Shown here: positions 43,734-51,941 of the stretch, piece after piece
Layout of the letters: each line of letters begins with the position of its first letter
How positions within the stretch are numbered: position 1 is the stretch's first letter
NCBI GenBank assembly: GCA_934501115.1
Contig: CAKSTO010000001.1
Location: forward strand, 1-64,000
Origin: an uncultured Faecalibacterium sp.
Lineage (GTDB): Bacteria; Bacillota; Clostridia; Oscillospirales; Ruminococcaceae
Length of the DNA: 64,000 nucleotides
Reading direction: 5' to 3'
Made by a program: the position numbers and the translations under genes
Notes under the pieces: model-generated
Told to the model about the DNA's origin: nothing
Seen by the model: the letters and a program-made list of their open reading frames with translations, nothing else
The model's database searches: none

Positions 43734-44795
43734 ATGAAAAAGATCTCTCGTCGCCGTTTCCTGCAGATCACTGGTATCTCGGCAGCTGCAGTCGGCCTGA
43801 CTGCCTGCGGTGGAAGCTCCGGCAGTTCTACGGGCACCGCAACTTCCGGCGGCGCAAGCACAGCCCCGGCAGCGGACGGAAAGAAGTACACCCTGCGTGC
43901 TTCTTCCAATCAGGCGGCCACAAGCACTGTCGGCATGGCACTGGCAAAGTTTGTGGAGCTTATCAATGAAAAGAGTGCGGGTCGGATCAGTGCAACGGCA
44001 AACTACGGCTCAGAGCTGGGCAGTCAGGCCGAGCAGGTGGCAATGGCCATCGCAGGCGATCTGGAGCTGGTGCTGTCCACCCCCGGTACCGGCCCGGGCG
44101 CATACGACGGCCTGGAGCAGATGCAGATGTTCGAGTTCCCCTTCCTGTTTGAGGATAACGATCAGTACCGCCGTGTGCTGAAGGGAGCCGAGGAGCAGGT
44201 GAACGAGCTGGCCAACACCATCGGCCTGAGCGGCATGGGCGGTATGTCCATGGGCTCCCGCGATATGCTGACCACCGTGCCCGTAAAGACGCTGGCCGAT
44301 ATGAAAGATCTGGTCATGCGCGGCCCCAACGCCATTTACAACGGGATGTTCGAGTGTCTGGGCGCTGCCGGCATCACCATGGACTGGAACGATATTTACA
44401 CGTCCCTTTCGCAGAATGTCTGTCAGGGCTGTGAGGGCTCTCCTGTGATGCTGAACGCTTCCAAGCTGCAGGATAATGCAAAGTATCTGGCCATCACCAA
44501 TCATATCATTGCCTGCGTTTACTTCTTCTTCAACACCGACTGGCTGGAATCTCTGCCGGAGGATGTGCGCACCATCGTCACCGATTGCGTGAAGGAAGCG
44601 GTGGATTATCAGGAGTCCATTGATGACGATGCACAGAAGGATGCATTGGAGCAGATGAAGAATGACGGCGTAGAGGTCACCGAGCCTGCCGATATTCAGG
44701 CATGGAAGGACGTGTGTGCACCGATGCTGGACGAGTATCGCGCAAAGGGCGATGCATGGGCCAAGTTCACTGACCTGCTGCTCTCCATCAAGTAA
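43734..44795 (+). CDS. TRAP transporter solute-binding lipoprotein (DctP type)
   Basis: The 353-residue protein binds the substrate outside the membrane for a TRAP carrier. The N-terminus has a twin-arginine motif (SRRRFLQITG) followed by a lipobox (GLTAC, Cys25), so it may be exported folded by Tat and then lipidated. The mature domain shows the DctP pattern with LRASSNQ, GSELGSQAEQV and the carboxylate-binding arginine in VMRGPNAIY, which points to an organic acid ligand. AAGGAGG precedes this ATG; the longer frame from 43608 is not used. Confidence 0.93.
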   Translation: MKKISRRRFLQITGISAAAVGLTACGGSSGSSTGTATSGGASTAPAADGKKYTLRASSNQAATSTVGMALAKFVELINEKSAGRISATANYGSELGSQAEQVAMAIAGDLELVLSTPGTGPGAYDGLEQMQMFEFPFLFEDNDQYRRVLKGAEEQVNELANTIGLSGMGGMSMGSRDMLTTVPVKTLADMKDLVMRGPNAIYNGMFECLGAAGITMDWNDIYTSLSQNVCQGCEGSPVMLNASKLQDNAKYLAITNHIIACVYFFFNTDWLESLPEDVRTIVTDCVKEAVDYQESIDDDAQKDALEQMKNDGVEVTEPADIQAWKDVCAPMLDEYRAKGDAWAKFTDLLLSIK

Positions 44796-44834
44796 AAAGC
44801 CGGCATCGGCTATTCCTGTATTTTAGATGGAACT

Positions 44835-44883
44835 GTCCGGGCTGTATCTTTCTGGAACCAGAAACTTTCAGCCCGGACTTTTT
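44835..44883 (+). terminator. Intra-operon hairpin between dctP and dctQ
   Basis: GTCCGGGCTG (44835-44844) and CAGCCCGGAC (44869-44878) form a perfect 10-bp stem followed by TTTTT. It lies inside the operon, so it likely causes partial termination or mRNA protection and raises binding-protein yield over the membrane subunits. Confidence 0.8.
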
Positions 44884-44922
44884 AGGTAAAAAAACAAATC
44901 ATTACGGCAGGAGGTGTCTGCT

Positions 44923-45456
44923 TTGAATACACTACGAAAAGTTGATAAGATCCTGAATGGGATCCGGTCGGTCGCGCTGGTTGTGCTGCTGGTTTCCATG
45001 ATGGGGATGTGCACGATGAACGTCGTTCTGCGCTACCTGATCAAAGGCGTGTCGTTCCTGCGCCCGTTTTCATGGGTGAACGAGATGATGCAGGTGCTGG
45101 CGATCTGGGTGGTGTTTCTGGCGGCGGGGCTTGGTGTGCGGCAGGATGCCCATGTCAGTCTGGAAAGCCTTACAGAGAAATATCTGCCCGCAAAGGCATC
45201 CCGGATCCTGCGCAAGGCCGCGCAGGTGATCGTCATTGCGGTGCTGGTGCTGCTGATCGTGATCGGCATCCAGCAAACGATCAAAATGCGCACGAGCTTT
45301 CTGCAGAACCTGCCCATCTCCAATGCATGGTTCTATGCAGCGATCCCGGTGGGATGTGCGTATCTGCTGTACGAATATGTTCTGATCCTGGTGTTCGGCA
45401 AAAACCCGTTTGCGCCCGCACCCGGTGATGACGACAATGTGACCGGTGCGTTTTGA
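44923..45456 (+). CDS. TRAP transporter small permease (DctQ type)
   Basis: The protein (177 residues from a TTG at 44923) has four hydrophobic helices and the DctQ pattern FSWVNEMMQVLAIWVVFLAAGLGVRQDAHVSLE. It forms the small membrane subunit that joins the binding protein to the large permease. AGGAGG ends about nine bases before the TTG, while the GTG at 44914 overlaps that site and is unlikely to be the start. Confidence 0.9.
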   Translation: MNTLRKVDKILNGIRSVALVVLLVSMMGMCTMNVVLRYLIKGVSFLRPFSWVNEMMQVLAIWVVFLAAGLGVRQDAHVSLESLTEKYLPAKASRILRKAAQVIVIAVLVLLIVIGIQQTIKMRTSFLQNLPISNAWFYAAIPVGCAYLLYEYVLILVFGKNPFAPAPGDDDNVTGAF

Positions 45457-45474
45457 GAAGGAGGGAGAACGCAG

Positions 45475-46758
45475 ATGCTTACCGTTTTTTTGATCTTTGT
45501 CGTTCTGCTTGCCTTTATTTTTCTGGGCTTTCCCATCTTCATGTCGCTGCTGATCACCGGCATCCTGTTTCTTACATTGGGCGGCAACTCGCTGGGACTT
45601 ACCGTCATTAAGATGTTTGGCAGTGCCAACAGCCTTTCGCTGCTGGCGATCCCATACTTTGTCATTGCGGGCAACATCATCATGAAGGCTCGCATCACCG
45701 ATAAGCTGGTCAACTTTGCAGATGCAGCCGTTGGCTGGCTGCCCGGCGGCCTCGGCCACGTGAACGTGCTGACCTCTATGATCTTTGGCGGCATTCAGGG
45801 CAGCGGCTGCGCCGACGCTGCAGCCATTGGCGGCATGCTGATCCCTGCCATGGAAAAGCAGGGATATGACAAGGATTATTCTGTGGCGGTCACCGCAGGC
45901 TCCTCCATGCTGTCTCCCATCATCCCGCCCAGCATCGCCATGATCCTGTATTCTTATTATACAGAGGTGCCTGTGGGGCGCCTGTTCATGGGAGCGCTGG
46001 TGCCCGGTATCCTTTTGGGAATCCTGCAGATGGGCGTTGTGTATCTGGAGTACCGGCTGCGCAAATATGATATTCCACGCACCCGCTTTTCGTTCGGAAA
46101 TCTGCTGAAGACCGCATGGCACTCTCTGGGAGCGTTGATGATGCCTCTGATCATCCTCAGCGGCATCTGCTTCGGCATCGTTACGCCCACCGAGTCCGGT
46201 GTGTTGGCCATCCTGTACGGTCTGCTGTATGGCTTCTGCATCAGCAAGACCCTGAAGTGGAGCGACATTCCCGGTATCCTGATCGACTCTGCCGTGACGA
46301 CCTCCGTGGTGTACATGACCATTGTGGGCGCCGGTGTGCTTTCCAATGTGCTGGTGCGCCTGCATTTCCAGACCGAGGTGCAGAATTTTGCCGTCAACAC
46401 GCTGGGCAGCCCGGTGCTGGCGGTGTTGTTCCTCATCGTGACGTTTGTGATCCTGGGCATGTTCCTGGATCCCACCGTCATCATTGCCATGTTTGCAGCC
46501 ACCGTGCTTGCCATCGGCAACTCGCTGGGCTTTGATCCCATTCAGTTCGGCGTCCCCATGGTCATTGTGATGCAGCTGGGCGCGATCACCCCGCCGGTAG
46601 GCACCTTCCTGTTCATCTCCTGCGGCGTGGCAAAGCTGCCGGTAGAGAAAGCGGTCAAACCGTTGCTGCCTTACATCGCGACCGTCGTGATCATCGTTGC
46701 GCTGGCATTTGTATTCCCGCCGCTGGTCACCTGGCTGCCGGGTCTCATCTACAGCTGA
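45475..46758 (+). CDS. TRAP transporter large permease (DctM type)
   Basis: The 427-residue protein is almost entirely membrane helices and shows DctM motifs: ISFVIAGNIIMK-like PYFVIAGNIIMKA near 62, GGIQGSGCADAAAIGGMLIPAM near 105, and SIIPPSIAM-like SPIIPPSIAMILYSY near 145. It moves the substrate with Na+ or H+. The gene starts 18 bases after the small permease with AAGGAGGGAG upstream. Confidence 0.95.
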   Translation: MLTVFLIFVVLLAFIFLGFPIFMSLLITGILFLTLGGNSLGLTVIKMFGSANSLSLLAIPYFVIAGNIIMKARITDKLVNFADAAVGWLPGGLGHVNVLTSMIFGGIQGSGCADAAAIGGMLIPAMEKQGYDKDYSVAVTAGSSMLSPIIPPSIAMILYSYYTEVPVGRLFMGALVPGILLGILQMGVVYLEYRLRKYDIPRTRFSFGNLLKTAWHSLGALMMPLIILSGICFGIVTPTESGVLAILYGLLYGFCISKTLKWSDIPGILIDSAVTTSVVYMTIVGAGVLSNVLVRLHFQTEVQNFAVNTLGSPVLAVLFLIVTFVILGMFLDPTVIIAMFAATVLAIGNSLGFDPIQFGVPMVIVMQLGAITPPVGTFLFISCGVAKLPVEKAVKPLLPYIATVVIIVALAFVFPPLVTWLPGLIYS

Positions 46759-46779
46759 TAAAGAAAAGGGGGTATCCTG

Positions 46780-47865
46780 ATGCAGGAAAAAAAAGATGGA
46801 GCAATGTATGCGCCCAAGGGCAAAGCAAAGCCGGTATGTGCCCCGGGTGAGTTCCCTGTAGGGGTCATCGGGCTGGATCATGGCCATATTTATGGCATGT
46901 GCAATGGTCTGACCGAGGCGGGTGCCGAGATCACACTGGTATACGACCCTGACCCTGAAAAGGTGGTGCGATTCCAGCAGGCGTTTCCCACGGCGAAGGC
47001 AGCGGTCAGCATGGATGAGGTGTACGCCTCCAATGTAAAGATGATCGCTTCTGCATCCATCCCGTTGGATCGTGGGCCGCTGGGAGTGGAGGCTATGCGC
47101 CACGGCAAGGACTTTTTTGTGGACAAGCCGCCGCTGATCACACCCGAACATCTGGAACAGGTGCGTCAGACCGTGCGCGAGACCGGGCAGAAGTTCTTCT
47201 GTTACTTCAGCGAGCGTCTGCACGTGGAGGGCTCGGTGTATGCACAGCAGCTGCTGGAACAGGGCAAGATCGGTAAGGTAGTGCAGGTAATGGGTTGGGG
47301 CCCCCATCGCATGGGCCCTGAAAACGGCCGTCCGGACTGGTTTTTTGAGAAAGATGTTTACGGCGGCATCCTCACGGATATCGGCTGCCATCAGATCGAG
47401 CAGATCATCTTCTTCTCCGGGGCCGGAGATGCCCGCATCGTGCATAGCCGCGCAGGCAACTATAACCATCCGAACCGCCCCGGATTCGAGGATTTTGGCG
47501 ACTGCATGATCGAATGCGACAACGGTGTGACCGGTTACTTCCGGGTGGACTGGTTCACCCCGAAAGGGCTGGGTGCATGGGGGGATGGCCGTACCATCAT
47601 TGAGGGTACGGACGGCTACATTGAGATCCGAAAGTATATCGATGTGGCGAACAGCGCGGAAGGCGATCAGGTGTATTATGTTGACCACGAAGGTGAGCAT
47701 CACTGCTGCGCCAGCGGCAAATGCGGCTTCCCCTTTTTTGGCGGCATGATCCGTGACTGTCTGGATCGCACCGAGCTGGTGATGAAGCAGGATTATATTT
47801 TCCGCGTGATCGAGCTTGCGATGCAGGCAGAGCGCGAAGCTGAAAAAGTTGGCTTTAAGGGGTGA
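46780..47865 (+). CDS. Gfo/Idh/MocA-family oxidoreductase 1
   Basis: The 361-residue protein has an N-terminal Rossmann fold (FPVGVIGLDHGHIYGM) and the family's catalytic-loop motif in the form VDKPPL near 110 (a DKP variant of EKP). The C-terminal part is the usual strand-rich substrate domain with GGILTDIGCHQIEQI. It probably oxidises or reduces a sugar or sugar acid with NAD(P). It follows the TRAP large permease by 21 bases and overlaps the next oxidoreductase, so both likely process the imported compound. Confidence 0.9.
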   Translation: MQEKKDGAMYAPKGKAKPVCAPGEFPVGVIGLDHGHIYGMCNGLTEAGAEITLVYDPDPEKVVRFQQAFPTAKAAVSMDEVYASNVKMIASASIPLDRGPLGVEAMRHGKDFFVDKPPLITPEHLEQVRQTVRETGQKFFCYFSERLHVEGSVYAQQLLEQGKIGKVVQVMGWGPHRMGPENGRPDWFFEKDVYGGILTDIGCHQIEQIIFFSGAGDARIVHSRAGNYNHPNRPGFEDFGDCMIECDNGVTGYFRVDWFTPKGLGAWGDGRTIIEGTDGYIEIRKYIDVANSAEGDQVYYVDHEGEHHCCASGKCGFPFFGGMIRDCLDRTELVMKQDYIFRVIELAMQAEREAEKVGFKG

Positions 47866-47867
47866 AA

Positions 47868-49043
47868 ATGATGGAACAGAAAAAGATCGGGATCGCCATT
47901 ATTGGCGCAGGCGCGATTGCGGATGTACATATTAAGGCCTATGCGCAGTATCCGGATCTGTGCGAGGTGCGCGCGGTATGCGACCTTTTCCCGGAGAAAG
48001 CCGAACAACTCATTCAGGCAAACGGGCTGACCGCTGCAAAAGCCTATAAGGACTGCAGGGAAGCCATTGTTTCCGGCGGCATCGATGCGGTGTCTATCTG
48101 CTTACCGCCGCAGATGCACGCGGAGATTGCCGTGGAAGCTCTGCACAGCGGCTGCCATGTCATCTGCGAAAAGCCTATGGCCTGCTCGCTGGAAGAGTGC
48201 GATGCCATGATCGCCGCAGCCAAAGAAAGCGGAAAGATCCTGAGCGTAGTGGTGCAGAATCGCTGCAAGACCCCCAACCAGAAGGTGAAAAAGATCCTGG
48301 ACGAGGGGCTCATCGGCAAGGTGCTGTTTGCCACCGTGGATTCGCTGTGGTGGCGCGGCCAGAGCTACTACGACCTGTGGTGGCGCGGCACTTGGGATAA
48401 AGAGTCCTCCGGTGCGATGGCGAGCCACGGCGTGCACCATATCGACCTGATGCAGTGGATGCTTGGAATGCCGGAAAGCGTGTACGCGGTCATCCGCAAT
48501 GTGGGGCACGATAACTCCGAGTGTGAGGATCTGGGCGTTGCCATCCTGAACTATCCGGATAAACTGGTGCGGCTTACCACCTCCATCGTGAACCATGACG
48601 AGGCGCAGGAGATACAGTTCAACGGCGAAAAGGCCAGCATTGCAGTGCCGTGGAAGGTGGCGTCCAACACCTCCATGGTCAACGGGTTCCCTGAGGAAAA
48701 CAGGGAAGAAGAGGCAAAGCTGCAAAAATATTACGACGAGCTGCCCGACCTTGAGCGCGAAGGCCACCCCGCTCAGCTGCTCAACTTCCTGCGGGCGATC
48801 CGCGGGGAAGAGGCGCTGTTTGTAGACGGCACCGAAGGCCGTAAGACCATTGAGCTGATCACTGCTATCTACAAATCCGCCAACACGGGTACCACTGTCA
48901 CACTGCCCATCGCCGGTGACGATGTGTACTACCAACGGGGCGGATTTGCTAAGGTGATGCCTCACTTCCACGAAAAACACCGCAGTGTGGAAAATTTTGT
49001 GGGTGCAAAGCCCATCACGCTGGGGCGTGACGTAGGCAAGTGA
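47868..49043 (+). CDS. Gfo/Idh/MocA-family oxidoreductase 2
   Basis: The protein (391 residues from 47868; GTG 47862 or ATG 47871 are also possible starts) has a clear NAD-binding fold IGIAIIGAGAIADVHIKAY and the classical EKP motif in HVICEKPMACS. The substrate domain includes GAMASHGVHHIDLMQWMLG. It shares the upstream gene's transcript, with AAGGGGTG just before the start region. Two such enzymes in a row often perform oxidation and re-reduction at different carbons of a sugar or polyol; that is an inference. Confidence 0.9.
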   Translation: MMEQKKIGIAIIGAGAIADVHIKAYAQYPDLCEVRAVCDLFPEKAEQLIQANGLTAAKAYKDCREAIVSGGIDAVSICLPPQMHAEIAVEALHSGCHVICEKPMACSLEECDAMIAAAKESGKILSVVVQNRCKTPNQKVKKILDEGLIGKVLFATVDSLWWRGQSYYDLWWRGTWDKESSGAMASHGVHHIDLMQWMLGMPESVYAVIRNVGHDNSECEDLGVAILNYPDKLVRLTTSIVNHDEAQEIQFNGEKASIAVPWKVASNTSMVNGFPEENREEEAKLQKYYDELPDLEREGHPAQLLNFLRAIRGEEALFVDGTEGRKTIELITAIYKSANTGTTVTLPIAGDDVYYQRGGFAKVMPHFHEKHRSVENFVGAKPITLGRDVGK

Positions 49044-49164
49044 TGCAGCAGGATTCACCCGGAAAGCCATTGAAGATTGATTGCCGGTAAGCGAAAAGCC
49101 GGCGGCGGTCTGCGCCTGCTGCAACCTGCATGGTTTGTGGATGACGAAACTCTAAAAAATAAAC

Positions 49165-49205
49165 GGGCTCCTGCCAGCGGCTGAACGCTTGCAGGAGTCT
49201 TTTTG
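49165..49205 (+). terminator. Terminator of the TRAP/oxidoreductase operon
   Basis: GGCTCCTGC pairs with GCAGGAGTC (one G-T pair) and is followed by TTTTT, about 120 bases after the last gene. Confidence 0.75.
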
Positions 49206-49216
49206 CGTGCTGAATC

Positions 49217-49245
49217 TTTTCTGAAGGGAAAAACCATGGTATACT
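49217..49245 (+). promoter_or_regulatory. Extended -10 promoter upstream of the hydrolase remnant
   Basis: TTTTCT (49217-49222), a 17-bp spacer ending in TGG, and TATACT (49240-49245) form a likely promoter. It may now serve the downstream small genes, since the first gene after it is a remnant. Confidence 0.55.
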
Positions 49246-49285
49246 GAGGGCGACGACCCGGAACCGGCCATGGAGAAAAACAGAT

Positions 49286-49531
49286 GTGATCCGCTTGTGC
49301 GGAACGATGGCTGAATTGGATTTCAGGGATTCATTCTGTAAGGTGTCTTGTCCGGTATTGATCGTTTGCGGCGAAAAGGACAACGCAAACAAAAAAGTCT
49401 CAAAAGAGCTTGCCGGTTATTTGAGCGATTCCTGTTTCCATGAACTCGTAAAAACGGGTCATGAAGCAAATATAGAATTTTCGGAGAAATTGGCAACCGT
49501 GTTACAGAGATTTTATGATCAGATCGAATAA
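49286..49531 (+). pseudogene. C-terminal remnant of an alpha/beta hydrolase
   Basis: The frame codes for 81 residues that match only the last third of an alpha/beta hydrolase: the VSCPVLIVCGEKDNANKKV strand with the acid residue and the KTGHEANIE segment with the catalytic histidine. The nucleophile region and oxyanion part are absent, and no frame upstream supplies them. It is best read as a deletion remnant that still begins close to a promoter. Confidence 0.7.
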
Positions 49532-49564
49532 ATTCTGACCTGTCAAAGGAAGAGGACTGTAAAA

Positions 49565-49954
49565 ATGAACATCGAAGAACGGGCAGCACAGGCTGCCGCA
49601 TGGAAAGCTGCCGGACAGTGCAACTGCGCACAGGCGGTGATGAAAGCATTTGAGGACAAGCTGCCGGTGGATGCCGACACCCTGATGAAGCTGGGCGCAG
49701 GCTATGCTGCCGGTATGGGCTGCTTGGAAAGCACCTGCGGTGCACTGATTGGCGCGGTAATGGTGGCAGGCGTCGCTACCGACGGTAAAGGCACGCCCCA
49801 TATTTCCAAGGAATTGCTGCAAAATTTTGAGGAGAAGTGCGGCGCTACCCTCTGCAAGGATCTGAAGGGCGTGGAGACCGGCGCACCGCTGTGCCCCTGC
49901 CCGGAGTGCGTCCGCAGCGCAGTGCTGGCATTGAGTGAGGTGCTGGGGGAGTAA
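49565..49954 (+). CDS. C-GCAxxG-C-C family protein
   Basis: The 129-residue protein has the cysteine pattern of the C_GCAxxG_C_C family: NCAQAVMKAF near 20, AAGMGCLESTCGALIGA near 49-65, then C-x-C and CPCPECV near the C-terminus. The family is thought to be redox-active or metal-binding, but its role is not established. GGAAGAGG precedes the ATG. The phosphatase gene follows immediately and the two may be expressed together. Confidence 0.85.
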   Translation: MNIEERAAQAAAWKAAGQCNCAQAVMKAFEDKLPVDADTLMKLGAGYAAGMGCLESTCGALIGAVMVAGVATDGKGTPHISKELLQNFEEKCGATLCKDLKGVETGAPLCPCPECVRSAVLALSEVLGE

Positions 49955-49955
49955 G

Positions 49956-50405
49956 ATGAAGAAGATCCTTTTCATCTGCCACGGCAATATCTGCCGCAGC
50001 CCCATGGCGGAATTTGTGATGAAGGACTTGGTGGAAAAGGCCGGGCTTTCCGCACAATTTGAGATCGCATCGGCAGCTACAAGCACTGAGGAGATCGGTA
50101 ACACGGTCTATCCGCCTGCCCGGCGGAAGCTGGCAGAGCATGGCATCTCCTGTGCAGGCAAGACCGCCCGGCAGATGACCCGGCGGGACTATGAGAGGTT
50201 CGATCATCTCATTGCCATGGATCACAACAACCTGCGGAACATGGCTCGCTTTGTTGGCAATGATCCGGATCGCAAGGTGTCGCTGCTGATGGATCACACC
50301 CGCCGCCCCGGCGATGTAGCAGACCCTTGGTACACCGGGGATTTTGAAGCCACGTGGCAGGATGTGCTGGAGGGCTGTACCGCACTGCTGGAAGAGCTGC
50401 GATAA
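49956..50405 (+). CDS. Low molecular weight protein-tyrosine phosphatase
   Basis: The 149-residue enzyme has the P-loop signature CHGNICRS at 8-15, with catalytic Cys8 and Arg14, and the general acid in DPWYTGDF near residue 120. It removes phosphate from tyrosines; bacterial members often act on capsule kinases, though none is seen here. ATG at 49956 directly follows the preceding gene's stop and uses GGGGGAG as ribosome binding site; the start at 49935 overlaps that gene and is less likely. Confidence 0.93.
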   Translation: MKKILFICHGNICRSPMAEFVMKDLVEKAGLSAQFEIASAATSTEEIGNTVYPPARRKLAEHGISCAGKTARQMTRRDYERFDHLIAMDHNNLRNMARFVGNDPDRKVSLLMDHTRRPGDVADPWYTGDFEATWQDVLEGCTALLEELR

Positions 50406-50448
50406 AAGAGGACAGATATGACGGAACGTTATTCTGAAGGATTGCAGT

Positions 50449-50727
50449 CTGAAATACAACACCTTTACCGAAATGAACTTTAACCGTTTCGATTTTTCAA
50501 ACGGGAACGAGATCGTGGGCTCCATGTTTGCAAAGTGTGAGATGCAGCTGACAAATTTCAAGGGCACCGAGCTGCACGAAACGGAATTCTACCAGTGCGA
50601 TTTGCGGAAAGCGGACTTCCGGGATGCTGCAGGCTACAAGGTGGATATTCTGGGCAGCACGGCAGCCAGACGTGAATCGGGTCTTTTCTTTTGTGGCAGG
50701 GGAGTGTATACTGGAAGCAGCTTTTGA
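50449..50727 (+). pseudogene. Remnant of a pentapeptide-repeat protein
   Basis: The frame shows pentapeptide-type repeats (FNRFDFSNG, SMFAKCEMQLTNFKGTELHETEF, YQCDLRKADFRDA) but starts abruptly. Coding-like sequence in the same frame (LKYNTFTE) runs back only to about 50449, and the ATG with a normal position at 50418 is in another frame. The C-terminus after GYKVDI also looks foreign. It appears to be an internally deleted or truncated gene. Confidence 0.6.
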
Positions 50728-50768
50728 GCGTTTCTTCTCAGAATAAGAAGTGTAAAGGAGATACAGCT

Positions 50769-51650
50769 ATGCAGGCAACCATTCAAAACGATTTTTTGAC
50801 CCTCACGGTGGATACTCACGGTGCCGAAGCCGTCAGCCTGAAAAATGCAGCGGGCGAAGAGCTGCTTTGGCAGGCCGACCCGGCTGTGTGGAAGCGCCAC
50901 GCACCCATTCTATTCCCGTGGACGGGCAAGCTGCCCGGCGGAACCTTTGAGGTGGATGGAAAAACGTACAAGGGAGGTCAGCACGGCTTTGCTCGTGATT
51001 TGGAGCACACTTTGCTCAAGGCGGAAGGGGATACCATCCAGCTGGAGCTGCGCTCGGATGATGCCATCAAGGCTGAGCGCTTCCCCTTTGATTTTGTGCT
51101 CACCAGCACTTTCCGGCTGGACGGAAAGACTGTGCACCACACCCTGCAGGTGACGAATCCGGGCAGCGGGGAGCTGCGGTTCGGCATCGGCTATCACCCT
51201 GCGTTCAACATTCCCTTCGACGATCAGCACACCACCAAAGATTACGAGTTCCGCTTTGACCGGCCGGAGAGCCCGGTCATCCTCGACGCCTGCCCCAACG
51301 GCCTGCTGAGCGGCAAGTGCTATTATCAGTGGAAAAACCAGCAGGCGATCCCGCTGACCGATGACCTGTTTGCCAACGACAGCTTCTGCATGGCAGGCCT
51401 GCGCACCAGAATCATCAGCATCTGTGAAAAGGACACCGGCCGCAGGATCACCTGCAATGTGGAAGGCTACCCCTATTCGCTCATCTGGTCGGCTCCCGCA
51501 AAGCCGGTGCGGTTTGTGTGCATCGAGCCGTGGCACAGCCTGCCTGCCGCTGAGACCGATCCGCAGGCGTGGAGCCAGCGTGCAGCCGCCGCCTGCCTTG
51601 CCCCGGGTGAAAGCTGGGAAACCACACTGAGCACCACGTTTGAACGATAA
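50769..51650 (+). CDS. Aldose 1-epimerase-like (LacX-type) protein
   Basis: The 293-residue protein has the galactose mutarotase-like fold: ILFPWTGKLPGGTF and GGQHGFARD with one catalytic-site histidine, GIGYHPAFNIPF with the second, and CIEPWHS with the glutamate. It may interconvert sugar anomers or act on a sugar phosphate as in YeaD-type members. AAAGGAG precedes the ATG at 50769; the frame upstream overlaps the pentapeptide remnant. It is monocistronic. Confidence 0.88.
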   Translation: MQATIQNDFLTLTVDTHGAEAVSLKNAAGEELLWQADPAVWKRHAPILFPWTGKLPGGTFEVDGKTYKGGQHGFARDLEHTLLKAEGDTIQLELRSDDAIKAERFPFDFVLTSTFRLDGKTVHHTLQVTNPGSGELRFGIGYHPAFNIPFDDQHTTKDYEFRFDRPESPVILDACPNGLLSGKCYYQWKNQQAIPLTDDLFANDSFCMAGLRTRIISICEKDTGRRITCNVEGYPYSLIWSAPAKPVRFVCIEPWHSLPAAETDPQAWSQRAAAACLAPGESWETTLSTTFER

Positions 51651-51680
51651 AAAAGCACGCAGAAACGAAGCTGCGTGCAC

Positions 51681-51709
51681 TTGACAGAACCTTTGAAAAT
51701 GAGTATACT
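51681..51709 (+). promoter_or_regulatory. Consensus promoter of a short antisense RNA
   Basis: TTGACA (51681-51686) and TATACT (51704-51709) are exactly 17 bp apart. No gene follows on this strand; the transcript would run head-on into the 27-codon gene on the other strand. Confidence 0.75.
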
Positions 51710-51715
51710 GTAAAC

Positions 51716-51808
51716 AGAAAAGGCACTGCGACAAGCGGTCAGCCTTTTTGATGAACAGTCTTAGAAACTAAGAACCGTCACCGGCCAGGGTGGCGGTTCT
51801 CGCTTTTT
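51716..51808 (+). ncRNA. Putative antisense RNA of a type I toxin-antitoxin
   Basis: The predicted RNA of about 93 bases starts after the consensus promoter and ends at a strong hairpin (AGAACCG with CGGTTCT, extended by CACC/GGTG, 51771-51801) followed by TTTTT. It is complementary to the 3' part of the minus-strand transcript that codes for the 27-residue peptide. A first stem-loop, AAAAGGC with GCCTTTT, lies at its 5' end. The layout of convergent, overlapping short transcripts is that of Fst-like and related type I systems; the RNA itself is inferred. Confidence 0.55.
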
Positions 51809-51861
51809 ACCTTGATAGTAAATACCAATCCGAAGATATGGAATGTCAAAGTAATTGGCAT
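51778..51861 (-). CDS. 27-residue putative type I toxin peptide
   Basis: The short frame (MPITLTFHIFGLVFTIKVKS..., 27 residues) has a near-perfect ribosome binding site, AAGGAGGTGAAG, 3-4 bases before the ATG. The first 17 residues are hydrophobic and the rest is basic, as in small membrane toxins. Its mRNA would start near 51935 from TTGTAA-N17-TATCAT and carry a leader of about 74 bases. AAGGCACTGC in that leader is complementary to the transcript's own 3' end near 51720-51730, a long-range pairing used by several type I toxin mRNAs to stay silent. An antisense unit faces it. Toxicity is untested. Confidence 0.55.
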   Translation of the reverse strand: MPITLTFHIFGLVFTIKVKSENRHPGR

Positions 51862-51941
51862 GAGCTTCACCTCCTTTCGGAAGTGGGGCCGAACCGCCTG
51901 CCGTTGTATGCAGTGCCTTGCCGCCTGAAAGCGACAAATTC

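Noticed and set aside
45070..47703. 877-residue minus-strand frame opposite the TRAP genes
   Set aside because: Repetitive His/Asp/Gln content typical of an antisense shadow; three real genes lie on the plus strand.
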